From: Candidatus Heimdallarchaeota archaeon
GTDB lineage: Archaea > Asgardarchaeota > Heimdallarchaeia > Heimdallarchaeales > Kariarchaeaceae
DNA: 64,000 nt
Direction: 5' to 3'
NCBI GenBank assembly: GCA_030149205.1
Contig: JASBSB010000001.1
Location: forward strand, 776,712 to 840,711
Shown: piece after piece, positions 18,438-27,612 of the stretch
Layout: every line of letters starts with the position of its first letter
Numbering within the stretch: position 1 is the first letter of the stretch
The notes under the pieces: model-generated
The model's input: the letters and a program-made list of their open reading frames with translations, nothing else
Databases searched by the model: none
Told to the model about the DNA's origin: nothing
Position numbers and translations under genes: made by a program

Positions 18438-18821
18438 ATGGAACTTAATTATATAAGAATCTTGACCGACAATCTTCCAGTTTTGCGGGAGTTCTATGAG
18501 AAAAAATTAGCATTTCCAGTGAGATTTTCCACTGAAGCTTATGTGGAGTTCGAAAACAAGGGTGCTGTCTTCTCCCTTTTTGACAGAGGAGCTATGGAGA
18601 AGGCAATCGGAAAAAAGCTTGAAATCCATGAGTCTCCTTCTCCAATATTGATTTTTGCTGTTGATAATATAGCTGATGAATACAAGAAGCTGAGTGAAAG
18701 GGGGGTAATTTTTCTGTCACCTCCCACTGAAAGAAAGGATTGGTTCTTAATAACCGCTAATTTTCTTGATCCCGATGGGAACTTACTGGAAATTAATCAA
18801 TCTCTCAATCAGGGACAGTAA
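18438..18821 (+). CDS. VOC family protein
   Basis: 127 residues with the paired VOC modules: NYIRILTDNLPVLREFYEKK at the start and FLDPDGNLLEINQSL at the end. The central AVDNIADEYKKLSERGVIFL segment is the usual helix-strand of the second module. It resembles glyoxalase-superfamily proteins of the fosfomycin/bleomycin-resistance type but the substrate is unknown. It is only distantly like the VOC protein at 6295. It follows the glycosyltransferase gene by 30 bases and may share its transcript. Confidence 0.78.
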   Translation: MELNYIRILTDNLPVLREFYEKKLAFPVRFSTEAYVEFENKGAVFSLFDRGAMEKAIGKKLEIHESPSPILIFAVDNIADEYKKLSERGVIFLSPPTERKDWFLITANFLDPDGNLLEINQSLNQGQ

Positions 18822-18882
18822 GAAATTATATAGGGTCTCAAAATTAGAAATCTTCTTTAATAAGAAAATTGATAACAAACTT

Positions 18883-19023
18883 ATGTTTCAAAATTCCTGC
18901 TCACTTTGTAGAATAAAACCTGCTTCTCATCAATGTAGGGTTTGTGGTAGATTGTATTGTGATCAATGTTGGAGAGGTGAAAGAAAAATCTGCCAACAGT
19001 GTCTTAAATTAACTAGGATCTAA
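18883..19023 (+). CDS. 46-residue eight-cysteine zinc-finger protein
   Basis: A microprotein with the cysteine pattern C-x2-C-x8-C-x2-C-x4-C-x2-C-x7-C-x2-C (CSLC, CRVC, CDQC, CQQC). Eight cysteines in 46 residues bind two zinc ions; the spacing, with QCRVCGRLYCDQCW in the middle, is like B-box, FYVE or HIT-type treble-clef fingers, which in eukaryotes mediate protein contacts. The longer upstream reading frame begins inside the VOC gene and lacks cysteines, so I take ATG at 18883 as start. No enzymatic domain is attached; it is probably an adaptor. A TATA-like element at 18826-18834 is possible but 50 bases away. Confidence 0.55.
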   Translation: MFQNSCSLCRIKPASHQCRVCGRLYCDQCWRGERKICQQCLKLTRI

Positions 19024-19121
19024 TGGACAGAACTCTCAATTTTTCCAGAACTTAATCTCAATTAATAACAGAAAAAACAACAGATAAAAGAGGAGAATCT
19101 TTATTCAATTGTTTCCAAGAT

Positions 19122-19886
19122 ATGTCTTTAGGTCTGATATTGGCATCCACATACATTGCATCAGCATTGATTGCTATGGCAGGGCTGTACTATGTATTTT
19201 TATATACCAGGACCAAAATAACTGAGTTTGCAGTTCTAGGATTAACATTAGTTGGATCAACTTCAATTGTCATTGTAGATTTTTTAAGAATCTACGGAAG
19301 CCAAATGTTAATTTTGACCTCAATAGAGATCTCTTTAATCCATTTGGTGTTACTACTTGAGTTAGTGTTGTTCTACCTGTTAACTCAGGATGCAATCCAC
19401 CTATCACCATTTCTTTTTGCGGGTTTTATTACCCTGATAGATCTTATTTATTACTTATACAATCCAACAACATTCTTTCCAATAACAATGGTTGCGATTA
19501 ACCCGTATAAGCTAGTCTTAGGTGTTAACACTATTATAATTATATTAGCTCTTATAAAAACTGAGCTCGTGGTTGATAATACTCAATTACGGATTGCAAA
19601 ATATTTATGGATTGCTTTAGAAATTTCGTTGTTTCTCGAGTTTATAGTTTTACCATTAATCATCAGAATTGACTCTCAGCTTGTTTTCACTATAGTCTCC
19701 ATTGCTTTAGTTTTTATATACTTCACTTTCACTTCACCTGCGAGTCTACTATTTAATAAATCCAGATTCTTGGACATCAGGAGGATTTACAAGGAATTAG
19801 AAACCAACTCTAAGTCTAGCAATCCAAAATTAAGTATTAGAGAATACATTCAAACAGTTTCTGAGATGATGCAAATTGAAAAGTAG
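19122..19886 (+). CDS. Seven-TM membrane protein, unknown function
   Basis: 254 residues with about seven evenly spaced hydrophobic helices covering residues 5-210, then a short charged tail that begins NKSRFLDIRRIYKELETNSK. The topology resembles the membrane part of the two 7TM-longin proteins three kilobases upstream, but the longin-like domain is absent and the tail is only about 40 residues. I do not recognise the family. A TATA-like CTTTATTC lies about 25 bases before the ATG. Possibly a receptor or sensor whose output partner is separate. Confidence 0.5.
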   Translation: MSLGLILASTYIASALIAMAGLYYVFLYTRTKITEFAVLGLTLVGSTSIVIVDFLRIYGSQMLILTSIEISLIHLVLLLELVLFYLLTQDAIHLSPFLFAGFITLIDLIYYLYNPTTFFPITMVAINPYKLVLGVNTIIIILALIKTELVVDNTQLRIAKYLWIALEISLFLEFIVLPLIIRIDSQLVFTIVSIALVFIYFTFTSPASLLFNKSRFLDIRRIYKELETNSKSSNPKLSIREYIQTVSEMMQIEK

Positions 19887-20069
19887 AGAGAACACTATAA
19901 GTCTTTAACATCACATCTTTGACATACGAGACTTCTATTACCCTTATTCTGTAATTAATCCACTATCGTGAATTTAAGGGTCAATTGAGAAACTTCTAGG
20001 ATTTTTATGCATTATATTATAACTTTAAGGTGTAGAATGTTTTAAAAATATATAAGTTAATTTAATTTT

Positions 20070-21788
20070 GTGGAGAACCTGCAATCTACCTTTGTTTCTG
20101 CATCTGCTAATCAGGTGTTAAGAGAGTTTAGCAAACAGTCAGTTATTACTCAGGCAAGGAGCTTAAGTCTTATGCTTTGGTTTGTGGGCTCTATATTCAA
20201 GTTTTATTTTTTCTATAGAATTGGACTGTATCTGGTGATTCTGACCTATATTTTACAGATTATTGAACTCATTCAAATCAGACTATTTACTTTTGAAAAA
20301 TTAAAGGAAATAACTCTTCGCACTCTTATAATATCATTTACTAACATTTGGCTTTATTTCTCATTTATAACTAGTAATATCCCTAACCCACAAGAGTTCG
20401 GAATCACTAGCCTCTCTAATGTATCTAATGGATTTTTGGTCTCTTTGCTCTTTGTTTGGTTTTCTGTAAAGGTTTTCAAGGAAGACATTGTCACTTCTGA
20501 CAGCATATTTCGTATATTGTTAATTACCTTGAGAACCATATTAAGAATCAGTATATTATCAACAATTCTAGTTGCAATATTTATCAACAAAAATGTGTTA
20601 GCTGAGTATTTTTGGATTCCACTTCTGGCTTTTATATTGGACCCAATAGTTTATGCGATCTATATGAGCGAAACACCGGTCGTCAACGCATTTGGATTGA
20701 TACAGTTTGAATCAATAAAATCAGTCGTCATGAGCACCATGGTAATTGACCTAGCACTATTAGGGGTTGCAGCATATTTTAACGGAGCATTTGGTAAAAA
20801 GATTGAAACATTTTCGACAGTTTATTTTTTAATAATTTTTGGGTTACTAATCCTGATTAGGAATGACCAAAAATACACTGTGACTAACCCACTTAAATCA
20901 ACCCCAATGGGAACTTTAACTGAGATATTTAATCAAACAAGTTCCCTAAGTAAATCCAATGGATTTATCATTACAAAACCTGTGTCAACAAAAGATGGTG
21001 TAATACACCTAAAGGAAAACTCACTTCTGGTACCTTTAAAGAAGGGAAGAGAAACTTTAGCCTTGGTACTTGGATCAGGAGAAATACTAGAAAAATCTGA
21101 GATTAAAAGTCTCAGTGGTTTAACAACCTTGAAATTAAGTGGAAAAGAGTTAAAACAGCTGACACGAGGGATTACAAAACAGAGCCTAGAAAATATAGAC
21201 CCACAAATGCTTGGCTACAAAAACTGGGAACTCGTTGACCAAGAATTTCTAAAATTCAAAGGGAAAGTCAAAAATTGGGCAGATTCATTGACTCTTGAGC
21301 TCTCGAAATTCAAATCTGATAATTATGGAATACAAACCGAGAAAGGTCTGACAAGGGTTAATCTCCCATTTATCAAGGTCTTTGACTCAAATGGCAAAGG
21401 AAGATATCCCAAGATCACTAGGGTTCAATTCCCTTTCTTTAATGTTGTTCAAAATCAGGATAGCACCTTAGTTGATGGTTTTGGACTGTTAAAAGTGATT
21501 GACACAAAGCTGTTTACCTATGTGGATCTTCCAGGTATAACTGTATTCGATTCCAAGCAGGGAACCATTGTTCGGATTCTTGGATTTAGAGTTGGAGATA
21601 AACTTGACGCTTCTCTTCTTGAGGAGATCCAAGCAAAAGTAAGCCTAAGTTCTCAGGCTTTTGAACAACAGTTCAGCACATTACTTCCAGATTCACCACT
21701 GCTATTCTCATTTTCCGATAAGGGAGCTTTATTAGACCATGACCTTAAGCCATTATTAGGTGAACCCTCTGATAAAACCAATCTTTAA
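20070..21788 (+). CDS. Membrane protein with large cytosolic domain, unknown
   Basis: 572 residues. The first 280 contain about seven hydrophobic helices; the remaining 290 are soluble and beta-rich, with recurring elements such as LPFIKVFDSNGKGRYPKI, QFPFFNVVQNQDS and DLPGITVFDSKQGTIV that look like an internally repeated unit (PF/PG-x-x-VFDS). I do not recognise a known domain. Start is GTG at 20070 with AT-rich sequence TTTAAAAATATATAA at 20041-20055. It is convergent with the surface protein at 21801, 12 bases apart. Confidence 0.5.
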   Translation: MENLQSTFVSASANQVLREFSKQSVITQARSLSLMLWFVGSIFKFYFFYRIGLYLVILTYILQIIELIQIRLFTFEKLKEITLRTLIISFTNIWLYFSFITSNIPNPQEFGITSLSNVSNGFLVSLLFVWFSVKVFKEDIVTSDSIFRILLITLRTILRISILSTILVAIFINKNVLAEYFWIPLLAFILDPIVYAIYMSETPVVNAFGLIQFESIKSVVMSTMVIDLALLGVAAYFNGAFGKKIETFSTVYFLIIFGLLILIRNDQKYTVTNPLKSTPMGTLTEIFNQTSSLSKSNGFIITKPVSTKDGVIHLKENSLLVPLKKGRETLALVLGSGEILEKSEIKSLSGLTTLKLSGKELKQLTRGITKQSLENIDPQMLGYKNWELVDQEFLKFKGKVKNWADSLTLELSKFKSDNYGIQTEKGLTRVNLPFIKVFDSNGKGRYPKITRVQFPFFNVVQNQDSTLVDGFGLLKVIDTKLFTYVDLPGITVFDSKQGTIVRILGFRVGDKLDASLLEEIQAKVSLSSQAFEQQFSTLLPDSPLLFSFSDKGALLDHDLKPLLGEPSDKTNL

Positions 21789-21800
21789 ATTTAAATAATT

Positions 21801-22808
21801 TTAAGTAGAGTGCTTAATTTTTCTATAAATTGGAATTAAAATAAACAAACCTAACAATGAGGAGAGTTCTGCAAATGGCACAAAGGAACCCTGGGTATTG
21901 GAATTGCCAGTAAATTTCATTTCTGATGACTGAATAAGTTGATCGATCCATCCCTTTTCAAACGGGTCACCTGCAGCTCTCTCTGTCTTTGTCTCAACAT
22001 ACGCGCTTTCAATTCTACCATTTGCATTGTACACAACTTTGATTGTGTAAATATACTTCTGATAAGGAACATATGTCACATTCGAAGGTGAGGTAGAATT
22101 CATCCAAAAGATTTTACCACTTAAATCAATCTTCGCCTCCCAACTACTGGTATTTGATGAGAGTTTGCTAGGGATATCTGACAGTGAGGTAGCACCAAAA
22201 ATTGAAGCTGATGTTGCGTTTCCAAAAAGATCACCTAACGTGTAATATGTTTCCACATAATTGAAAAAGCCTTTATACATTCTGTGTTTTGCAAGAACAG
22301 TAGATGAATTCCAATGATTCTTAATCATCGTGTTTATAGATCCCCAACTTGGATTTACATAGAATGGTAAGGTACTTATTGGAAAAAATATAAAAGTTGA
22401 AAATAAGGTTGATCCAAGTGAGGTTAAATAAAAAGAACCATTATTAGACCTTGATAATGTCCCTGTAAGAAACCCTTTATTAAATTGGTTGATGAATTTG
22501 GTCGAATTATAAGACTGTGTGCTGTTATTCTTAGATTTGGTACCCAAGTTATTCGTTGTTATAGTCTGACCTGTCTCATTAATACCTGTCACACTTACGT
22601 AGGATTTGCTGTCCAAGGTCAATGAAACAGTGCTAGCCTCGACAGTACCGTTTGTGCTTAATATTGAACCTTTGAGGCTTGTCTTTGAACTTACATTAAA
22701 TTTTTCACCTATCTTTACATTCACCTTGGAACTCACGGCAATCGGAGAGGTGGTAAGTATCACTAATATAGTAAAAAGATATAATATTGAAATTCCTTTG
22801 ATTTTCAT
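21801..22808 (-). CDS. Secreted, membrane-anchored surface protein
   Basis: 335 residues from the ATG at 22808: N-terminal signal peptide (ISILYLFTILVILTTSPIAV), an extracytoplasmic region with a dozen or more N-x-S/T glycosylation sequons, and a C-terminal membrane helix (SSLLGLFILIPIYRKIK) with a basic cytosolic tip. I moved the start inward from an in-frame codon at 22859 because a consensus TATA box at 22830-22837 is 26 bases before this ATG and would otherwise be inside the coding region. Segments LPFYVNPSWGSINTMIKNHW and GKIFWMNSTSPSNV match the protein at 31063, so the two are paralogues. Function unknown. Confidence 0.6.
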   Translation of the reverse strand: MKIKGISILYLFTILVILTTSPIAVSSKVNVKIGEKFNVSSKTSLKGSILSTNGTVEASTVSLTLDSKSYVSVTGINETGQTITTNNLGTKSKNNSTQSYNSTKFINQFNKGFLTGTLSRSNNGSFYLTSLGSTLFSTFIFFPISTLPFYVNPSWGSINTMIKNHWNSSTVLAKHRMYKGFFNYVETYYTLGDLFGNATSASIFGATSLSDIPSKLSSNTSSWEAKIDLSGKIFWMNSTSPSNVTYVPYQKYIYTIKVVYNANGRIESAYVETKTERAAGDPFEKGWIDQLIQSSEMKFTGNSNTQGSFVPFAELSSLLGLFILIPIYRKIKHST

Positions 22809-22829
22809 ACGTAATAAAACGCATATTGC

Positions 22830-22837
22830 TATATAAA
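22830..22837 (-). promoter_or_regulatory. TATA box fixing the surface-protein start
   Basis: On the reverse strand this reads TTTATATA, centred 26 bases before the ATG at 22808. It argues that the in-frame codons further upstream are not translated. Confidence 0.55.
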
Positions 22838-22985
22838 TGTTTTTCACACCAATGGTCATTAACGAAAAAAATTCATTTTAACAGAACGATATAATAAGTA
22901 GGATTCATCAGCTATCACCATTATAGATATACAAACTTTATGGTGCAAATGGGACTCTTTAAACATGAACAAATAAATTTCAGCT

Positions 22986-23747
22986 ATGAATGACTTTCAT
23001 CTGATTATCAATGAGTGGTCAGGACATATTGCCAAAAAACAAATCTTAACAAACCTGAATTTTAAAATCCCCAAAAATCGAATAACCACAATCATTGGAG
23101 AATCTGGTGCTGGTAAAAGCACATTGTTGAGATCACTCGTTAGACTTGTACCTGCAACTGGAAAAGGGATATTAAGGTCTAAAGATAAGGATTTAGACAT
23201 TTTATCTATCCCCGTCACAGAGTTAAGACACAAGATGTCATACATTTCACAAGTCCCACAGATGTTTCCAGGAACAGTTCTTGATAACATTTCTTGGGCT
23301 TACTCATTAGTGGGTCAAGAAATCTCTGAGAGCGAGGTTCACGATTTGTTAGGAAGATTGGAGTTAGAGAGCAAGATACTTTCATCTAAAGCTAATGATC
23401 TTTCAGTTGGTCAACAACAGAGAGTTGCTCTGTTAAGAGCACTAATTACAAAACCTGAGATTATCCTTTTAGATGAACCCACTAGTGCATTAGATGCAAT
23501 ATCTGTAAAAGCATTTGAAAAACTGATTGTTGAATTAAACAGAGCTGACCATAACCTCTCTGTTTTGATGATAACACACTCAATCTCTCAGGCAATTGAG
23601 CTTGGGGACCATGTTTTAATTTTAGATTCAGGGAGCTTGATATTCGAAGGAGAAATAGACAGTCTCATTCGCAATTTTGACCTTAGTGGAAAAGATCAGG
23701 CTGATCTTTTGAATCATGTATTAAAGGAGGCTAAAATTCATGACTGA
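22986..23747 (+). CDS. fetA: ABC transporter ATPase, FetA (YbbL) type
   Basis: 253-residue ATPase subunit. Walker A GESGAGKST (residues 38-46), Q-loop ISQVPQMFPGTV, signature LSVGQQQRVALLRAL, Walker B IILLDEPTSALD and the H-loop ITHSI are all intact. Its gene overlaps that of a UPF0014/FetB permease by eight bases, which identifies the system. In E. coli FetAB exports iron and protects against oxidative stress; related plant ALS/STAR proteins handle aluminium or UDP-glucose, so the substrate here is uncertain. A TATA-like CTTTAAAC at about 22957-22964 lies 26 bases before the ATG. Confidence 0.82.
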   Translation: MNDFHLIINEWSGHIAKKQILTNLNFKIPKNRITTIIGESGAGKSTLLRSLVRLVPATGKGILRSKDKDLDILSIPVTELRHKMSYISQVPQMFPGTVLDNISWAYSLVGQEISESEVHDLLGRLELESKILSSKANDLSVGQQQRVALLRALITKPEIILLDEPTSALDAISVKAFEKLIVELNRADHNLSVLMITHSISQAIELGDHVLILDSGSLIFEGEIDSLIRNFDLSGKDQADLLNHVLKEAKIHD

Positions 23748-24552
23748 ACTTTTCCCCCTTAGTTTACTGCTAAAAACTGGGCAACAGTTCTTAATCTCAC
23801 TTTTCTTTTTGTTATTAATTGTGATCATCATTAAGTGGAAAGAGGTTGGAATTGAGAAATATATCACTTCATCTGCAATTCGAGGATTTTTACAATTACT
23901 TATTCTCTCAACAGTCCTGATTTATATTTTTACAATACAAATTGGTGTATTTGTATTCCTCTTTTTATTGCCAATGATCTGGTTCAGTGCCAGAACAGCT
24001 GCTGGGAGATTGCAAATGGTTGCTGGAATTTACAAAACACAGCTTTTAAGTCAATCAGTGGCTATTTTTTTGGTGATGGGAATAGCTGTGTTACTTCAAA
24101 TTATCCCAATGACTCCAGAATTTGTCATTCCAATAGGAGGGATGGTAGCAGGAAATTCCATGAACATCAGTTATTTAGCTGTAAACAGGACTGTTTCAGA
24201 GGTAAAGATTCAGGACAAAAGAATTGAAAGTGCACTAGCCCTTGGTGCAACACCTTCTGAGATATTAAGCAAATTTGGCATTATTCGAAATGCCATTGAA
24301 GCAAGCATTACCCCAAATGTAAACAATCTGAGAACTCTAGGTATTGTGGCCATCCCTGGTTTAATGAGTGGAATGATAATTGGGGGAGTGAACCCAATAG
24401 TTGCAGGATTTTATCAGGTTTTAATTTTCTTTTTAATCATTTCAGGTGGATTAATCTCTGCTTTGATCACACTCAAGTACTCTGTTATTGAAATGTTTGA
24501 TAAAGATAACCTGAGGTTAAACCTTATTGAACCACCAGAAACAGATGAATAG
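23740..24552 (+). CDS. fetB: ABC transporter permease, FetB/UPF0014 family
   Basis: 270 residues with about seven membrane helices. The family hallmark region is intact: PIGGMVAGNSMNIS, RTVSEVKIQDKRIESALALG, then ASITPNVNNLRTLGIVAIPG and LMSGMIIGGVNPIVAGFYQV. Together with the overlapping ATPase it forms a two-gene exporter assigned to iron efflux by homology to E. coli FetAB. No substrate-binding protein gene is nearby, as expected for an exporter. Confidence 0.85.
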   Translation: MTELFPLSLLLKTGQQFLISLFFLLLIVIIIKWKEVGIEKYITSSAIRGFLQLLILSTVLIYIFTIQIGVFVFLFLLPMIWFSARTAAGRLQMVAGIYKTQLLSQSVAIFLVMGIAVLLQIIPMTPEFVIPIGGMVAGNSMNISYLAVNRTVSEVKIQDKRIESALALGATPSEILSKFGIIRNAIEASITPNVNNLRTLGIVAIPGLMSGMIIGGVNPIVAGFYQVLIFFLIISGGLISALITLKYSVIEMFDKDNLRLNLIEPPETDE

Positions 24553-24642
24553 AATATCTACTGTTAAGTACCTTGAAAAGATGTTGCACAATTTCAATGT
24601 GTAAATGTTAAGAATAAATACTTGAAAAAATATAGTATACTG

Positions 24643-25062
24643 ATGCCACATTTCGATCTCTTGAAGAATAAAGAGCTAAACAAAGTTGAAGAGTACTATT
24701 ATCGTGCATCCCTACACTATGTAGAATGCTCAGAAATTATTGCTTCAGGAGACTTGGCGCATGGGGTCTCGGTTTTATTTGATGCCTTCTTAAATGCAAT
24801 GAGATGGAAAGCTTTGAGGAAATATAACCTTAAGATTCCAGTTGACAAAGACCTTGCTGAATTACTCATAGAAAAGAAAGAGCTCCCAACTAATTTTGAC
24901 TTTTTGTACTGGGAAAATATTGTTGAGGAAATTATTGATGAAGACTTCTCAAACTATGATGAGAGCTTAATTTCCAAATTAAGTTTTTTGATAGAACAGT
25001 TAGGAATCGTTGAGAGGGAAAACATATTTGATGAGGTAAGGGAATTACCAGATAAAAAATAA
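24643..25062 (+). CDS. Small helical protein, HEPN-like
   Basis: 139 residues, mostly alpha-helical and acidic. The segment YYYRASLHYVECSEIIASGD followed by LAHGVSVLFDAFLNAMRWKA resembles the paired helices of HEPN/PaREP1-like proteins (A-x-x-Y-x-E-A-x-x-L-x-x-G-D then an A-x-x-x-W helix), but the R-x4-6-H ribonuclease motif is not evident. I place the start at ATG 24643, 27 bases after a TATA-like AATAAATA, rather than TTG at 24622. The gene stands alone between fetB and the convergent AbrB-PhoU gene. Role unknown. Confidence 0.45.
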   Translation: MPHFDLLKNKELNKVEEYYYRASLHYVECSEIIASGDLAHGVSVLFDAFLNAMRWKALRKYNLKIPVDKDLAELLIEKKELPTNFDFLYWENIVEEIIDEDFSNYDESLISKLSFLIEQLGIVERENIFDEVRELPDKK

Positions 25063-25150
25063 ATGACAACCCTCAATTCTGCTATTCTTTGCTGTTTAAA
25101 TGCAAGATTTTTGTGTGTAGGTATAATATGGTGTCTTTTCAGGTAGATTT

Positions 25151-26182
25151 CTATGAATAGATATTGATTGTTGCTTCTCCAATATCAGCAACATAATTGT
25201 TAATCCTTTCCAATAGTCTTAGTAGATTAAACACAGTCAATGATGATTTTTCTATGTTAAACCCAACTATCCTGTTCCAAACTTTATCTCTAAATGTATG
25301 ACTATCATTGATTAATTGGTTTGACTTTGTCACGTTTCTCGTGAAAAATGACATCATTACCTCTCTAAACATGTCTATTAACAAAATTGCATCATCAAGA
25401 ATCTCATTTTCGATGTATAACTTTTCATCAGATGTGTTAATCAAGTGTAACCCTATCTGGGACACTTTAAAACAATGGTCAGCCAAACCCTCTAGCCGCT
25501 TAATTATTCGTTCAAAGTCAATCACAGTAGCAAGGGTGAAGTTGAATTTTTCCTCGACCTTTAAGTCAGTAAGAAATGACCTTAATTGTCTAGAAAGAAG
25601 GTAATATAGCTTGTCAATATTAGGTTCTTCGAGTATTACTGAATGAAGACTCTCTGAGTTATTCTGTGAGAACCCCTGTATGGTATCATCTAACATACGT
25701 AAAACTGTTTGATTCATTCTTTTAATGAATCGTATAATGTCCACAGACTCTGGAGAAGATAAATCATGAATTGAGATCTCATGTATATTGCTGTCTATCA
25801 ACTCCAAGCCAATAAAATTATTAATCAGATTACCGATGTGTCTTATCTTCTTTGCTGTTAAAGACTGTTTACTATGAATTTTTATAACATTGTTTCCATG
25901 TAGATAAGCAGCAACTATGTTTCGGACAAGGAGTTCTTCATCATCATCAGATGCCATAATCAACTTTTCCTTGATGAAAGCCTTATTTACCAGACTTTCT
26001 TTGTTTGGAGAGTGTATTACCAGATCTCCATGATCATCTATAGACAATTTAAGGTCGGCGCCAGGTTCTACCCCTGCCTTCTGCACCCACAGTTTTGGAA
26101 GGGTGATTGAAAGTGAAACACCACCAGTTTTCTGCACTTTTCTGGATATACTTTTACCCAATTCTGGACAATCCTCAAGCAA
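25151..26182 (-). CDS. AbrB-PhoU fusion, phosphate regulator
   Basis: 343 residues. The first 60 hold a SpoVT/AbrB-like swapped-hairpin DNA-binding fold (RKVQKTGGVSLSITLPKLWV then AGVEPGADLKLSIDDHGD). The rest is helical and matches PhoU-like bundles, with an LFxLLRLLERINNYVADIGE motif at the C-terminus and FERIIKRLEGLADHCF in the middle, where conserved acidic residues would bind metal. This AbrB-PhoU architecture is archaeal and is thought to couple phosphate status to transcription. It is divergent from pstS across 176 bases that contain a repeat array. Start is TTG at 26182, with an AT element about 25 bases upstream on the reverse strand. Confidence 0.85.
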   Translation of the reverse strand: MLEDCPELGKSISRKVQKTGGVSLSITLPKLWVQKAGVEPGADLKLSIDDHGDLVIHSPNKESLVNKAFIKEKLIMASDDDEELLVRNIVAAYLHGNNVIKIHSKQSLTAKKIRHIGNLINNFIGLELIDSNIHEISIHDLSSPESVDIIRFIKRMNQTVLRMLDDTIQGFSQNNSESLHSVILEEPNIDKLYYLLSRQLRSFLTDLKVEEKFNFTLATVIDFERIIKRLEGLADHCFKVSQIGLHLINTSDEKLYIENEILDDAILLIDMFREVMMSFFTRNVTKSNQLINDSHTFRDKVWNRIVGFNIEKSSLTVFNLLRLLERINNYVADIGEATINIYS

Positions 26183-26223
26183 AATTGTTGGTTCACTTTA
26201 TTAATTATATTTTCATTTTCAAC

Positions 26224-26281
26224 ATATTTTCCTGTAATTTTCCTAGTTTCTCTATATTCTCCATATTTCTCCATAATTTCC
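26224..26281. repeat. Array of six imperfect ~10-bp direct repeats between AbrB-PhoU and pstS
   Basis: Six consecutive units of the form ATAATTTTCC/ATATTTCTCC end at 26232, 26243, 26252, 26262, 26272 and 26281, a spacing of 9 to 11 bases, one helical turn. The array lies between the divergent phosphate-regulator and pstS genes. Helically phased direct repeats are the layout of bacterial Pho boxes, so this may be where a phosphate regulator, perhaps the AbrB-PhoU protein itself, binds. The sequence is AT/pyrimidine-rich, so chance or a structural role is possible. Confidence 0.45.
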
Positions 26282-26358
26282 AAAGGGAATTATTATATTA
26301 TGAGGTTCTAATACTTAAATCGGAGAGAAGTCTCCAACCGAAATTGGTGAATTAACAT

Positions 26359-27456
26359 ATGAGTAATAACGGAATGAATATGAAACTAATAGGCGGAATT
26401 ATTGCCGTCATACTTGTTGTGGGAGTCGGTGCATTTATCATTGTACCTTTACTCAATCCAACACCTCAAGTTAAACTAAGTGGAGCAGGATCCAGCTTTA
26501 TTAACCCATTAATGCAGGACTGGATTTCAAAATACAATGCTGCTGGTGTAACCATCAATTATCAATCAGTAGGAAGTGGTTCTGGGATCAAGCTTGTAAC
26601 CAACAAGACTGTAAACTTTGGAGCATCAGATGCACCATTGAAAGATTCTGAGTTTGCTGCGATGAAAAACCCAATTCACATTCCAGCAACAGTTGGAGGA
26701 ATTGTACTTGCATACAACTTACCAGGTGTTGGTGATGCACTCAAGATGAACTCTACAGTTATTGCTATGATCTTCATGGGACAGATTACAAAGTGGAATG
26801 ATGCCTCACTCAAACAATTAAATCCAAGTGTCACTTTACCAGCAAAAGACATCAACGTCGTTCACAGATCAGACGGTAGTGGTACAACATTTGGTTTTAC
26901 TGATTACCTCACAAGAGCAGCTCCATCAATATGGACATTAGGAACAGGAAAGTCTATCAGTTGGAAAGTTGGAGTTGGTGCAAAAGGTAATGAAGGTGTA
27001 AGCAGCTCAATTAAAAACACACAATATTCTTTTGGATACACTGAACTCGCATATGCTAAATCAAACAACTTCAACACTGTAGCTATTAAAAACCAACATG
27101 GTGAATATGTTCAACCAACTACAGCAGGGATTCAAAAGGCTCTTGATAACTCAGCTGCTACCTTACCAAAGGGTGAAGAATCATGGGCAAAGGTTTCTCT
27201 TGTAAACGCTCCTGGAGCAGGATCTTATGCAATTGTATCATTTACCTATATCATTGTCTATAAGGATCTCAATAACCTGAAAGACAAAGCAGCTGCACAG
27301 GATCTGGTTAACTTCCTCTGGTGGGCAGTCCACACTGGACAGAATTCTGCAGGAGCACTCTCATATGTACCTCTCTCAAGTGCAGTTGTAAAAATCAATG
27401 AAAGGTCAATAGGTTTGCTCACCTTCAAAGGTGCAGCTTTGACACTTCCAAAATAA
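26359..27456 (+). CDS. pstS: Phosphate ABC transporter substrate-binding protein
   Basis: 365-residue extracytoplasmic phosphate receptor. One N-terminal hydrophobic segment (residues 9-31) anchors it; no lipobox cysteine follows. The phosphate-binding signatures are present: GAGSSFINPLMQDWI, NYQSVGSGSGIKLV, NFGASDAPL and VHRSDGSGTTFGFTDYL, which supply the Ser/Thr/Asp/Arg contacts of PstS. GGTGA at 26345-26349 is a ribosome-binding site, with a TATA-like CTTAAAT near 26313. It has its own promoter, separated from pstC by 156 bases, which would allow excess production of the receptor. Confidence 0.94.
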   Translation: MSNNGMNMKLIGGIIAVILVVGVGAFIIVPLLNPTPQVKLSGAGSSFINPLMQDWISKYNAAGVTINYQSVGSGSGIKLVTNKTVNFGASDAPLKDSEFAAMKNPIHIPATVGGIVLAYNLPGVGDALKMNSTVIAMIFMGQITKWNDASLKQLNPSVTLPAKDINVVHRSDGSGTTFGFTDYLTRAAPSIWTLGTGKSISWKVGVGAKGNEGVSSSIKNTQYSFGYTELAYAKSNNFNTVAIKNQHGEYVQPTTAGIQKALDNSAATLPKGEESWAKVSLVNAPGAGSYAIVSFTYIIVYKDLNNLKDKAAAQDLVNFLWWAVHTGQNSAGALSYVPLSSAVVKINERSIGLLTFKGAALTLPK

Positions 27457-27612
27457 GTTCAATAAAACAAATTTTCAGACTAATAAAAAGACAGCTATAA
27501 TTAATTAAATTTTCTTAATATTATTTCAATATATTTAACTACAAACAAAAAACAATTTATTCATATAAAGCTTTTTAATACCATTTTCCACTGCCAGTTT
27601 AGAGAAAAATCC

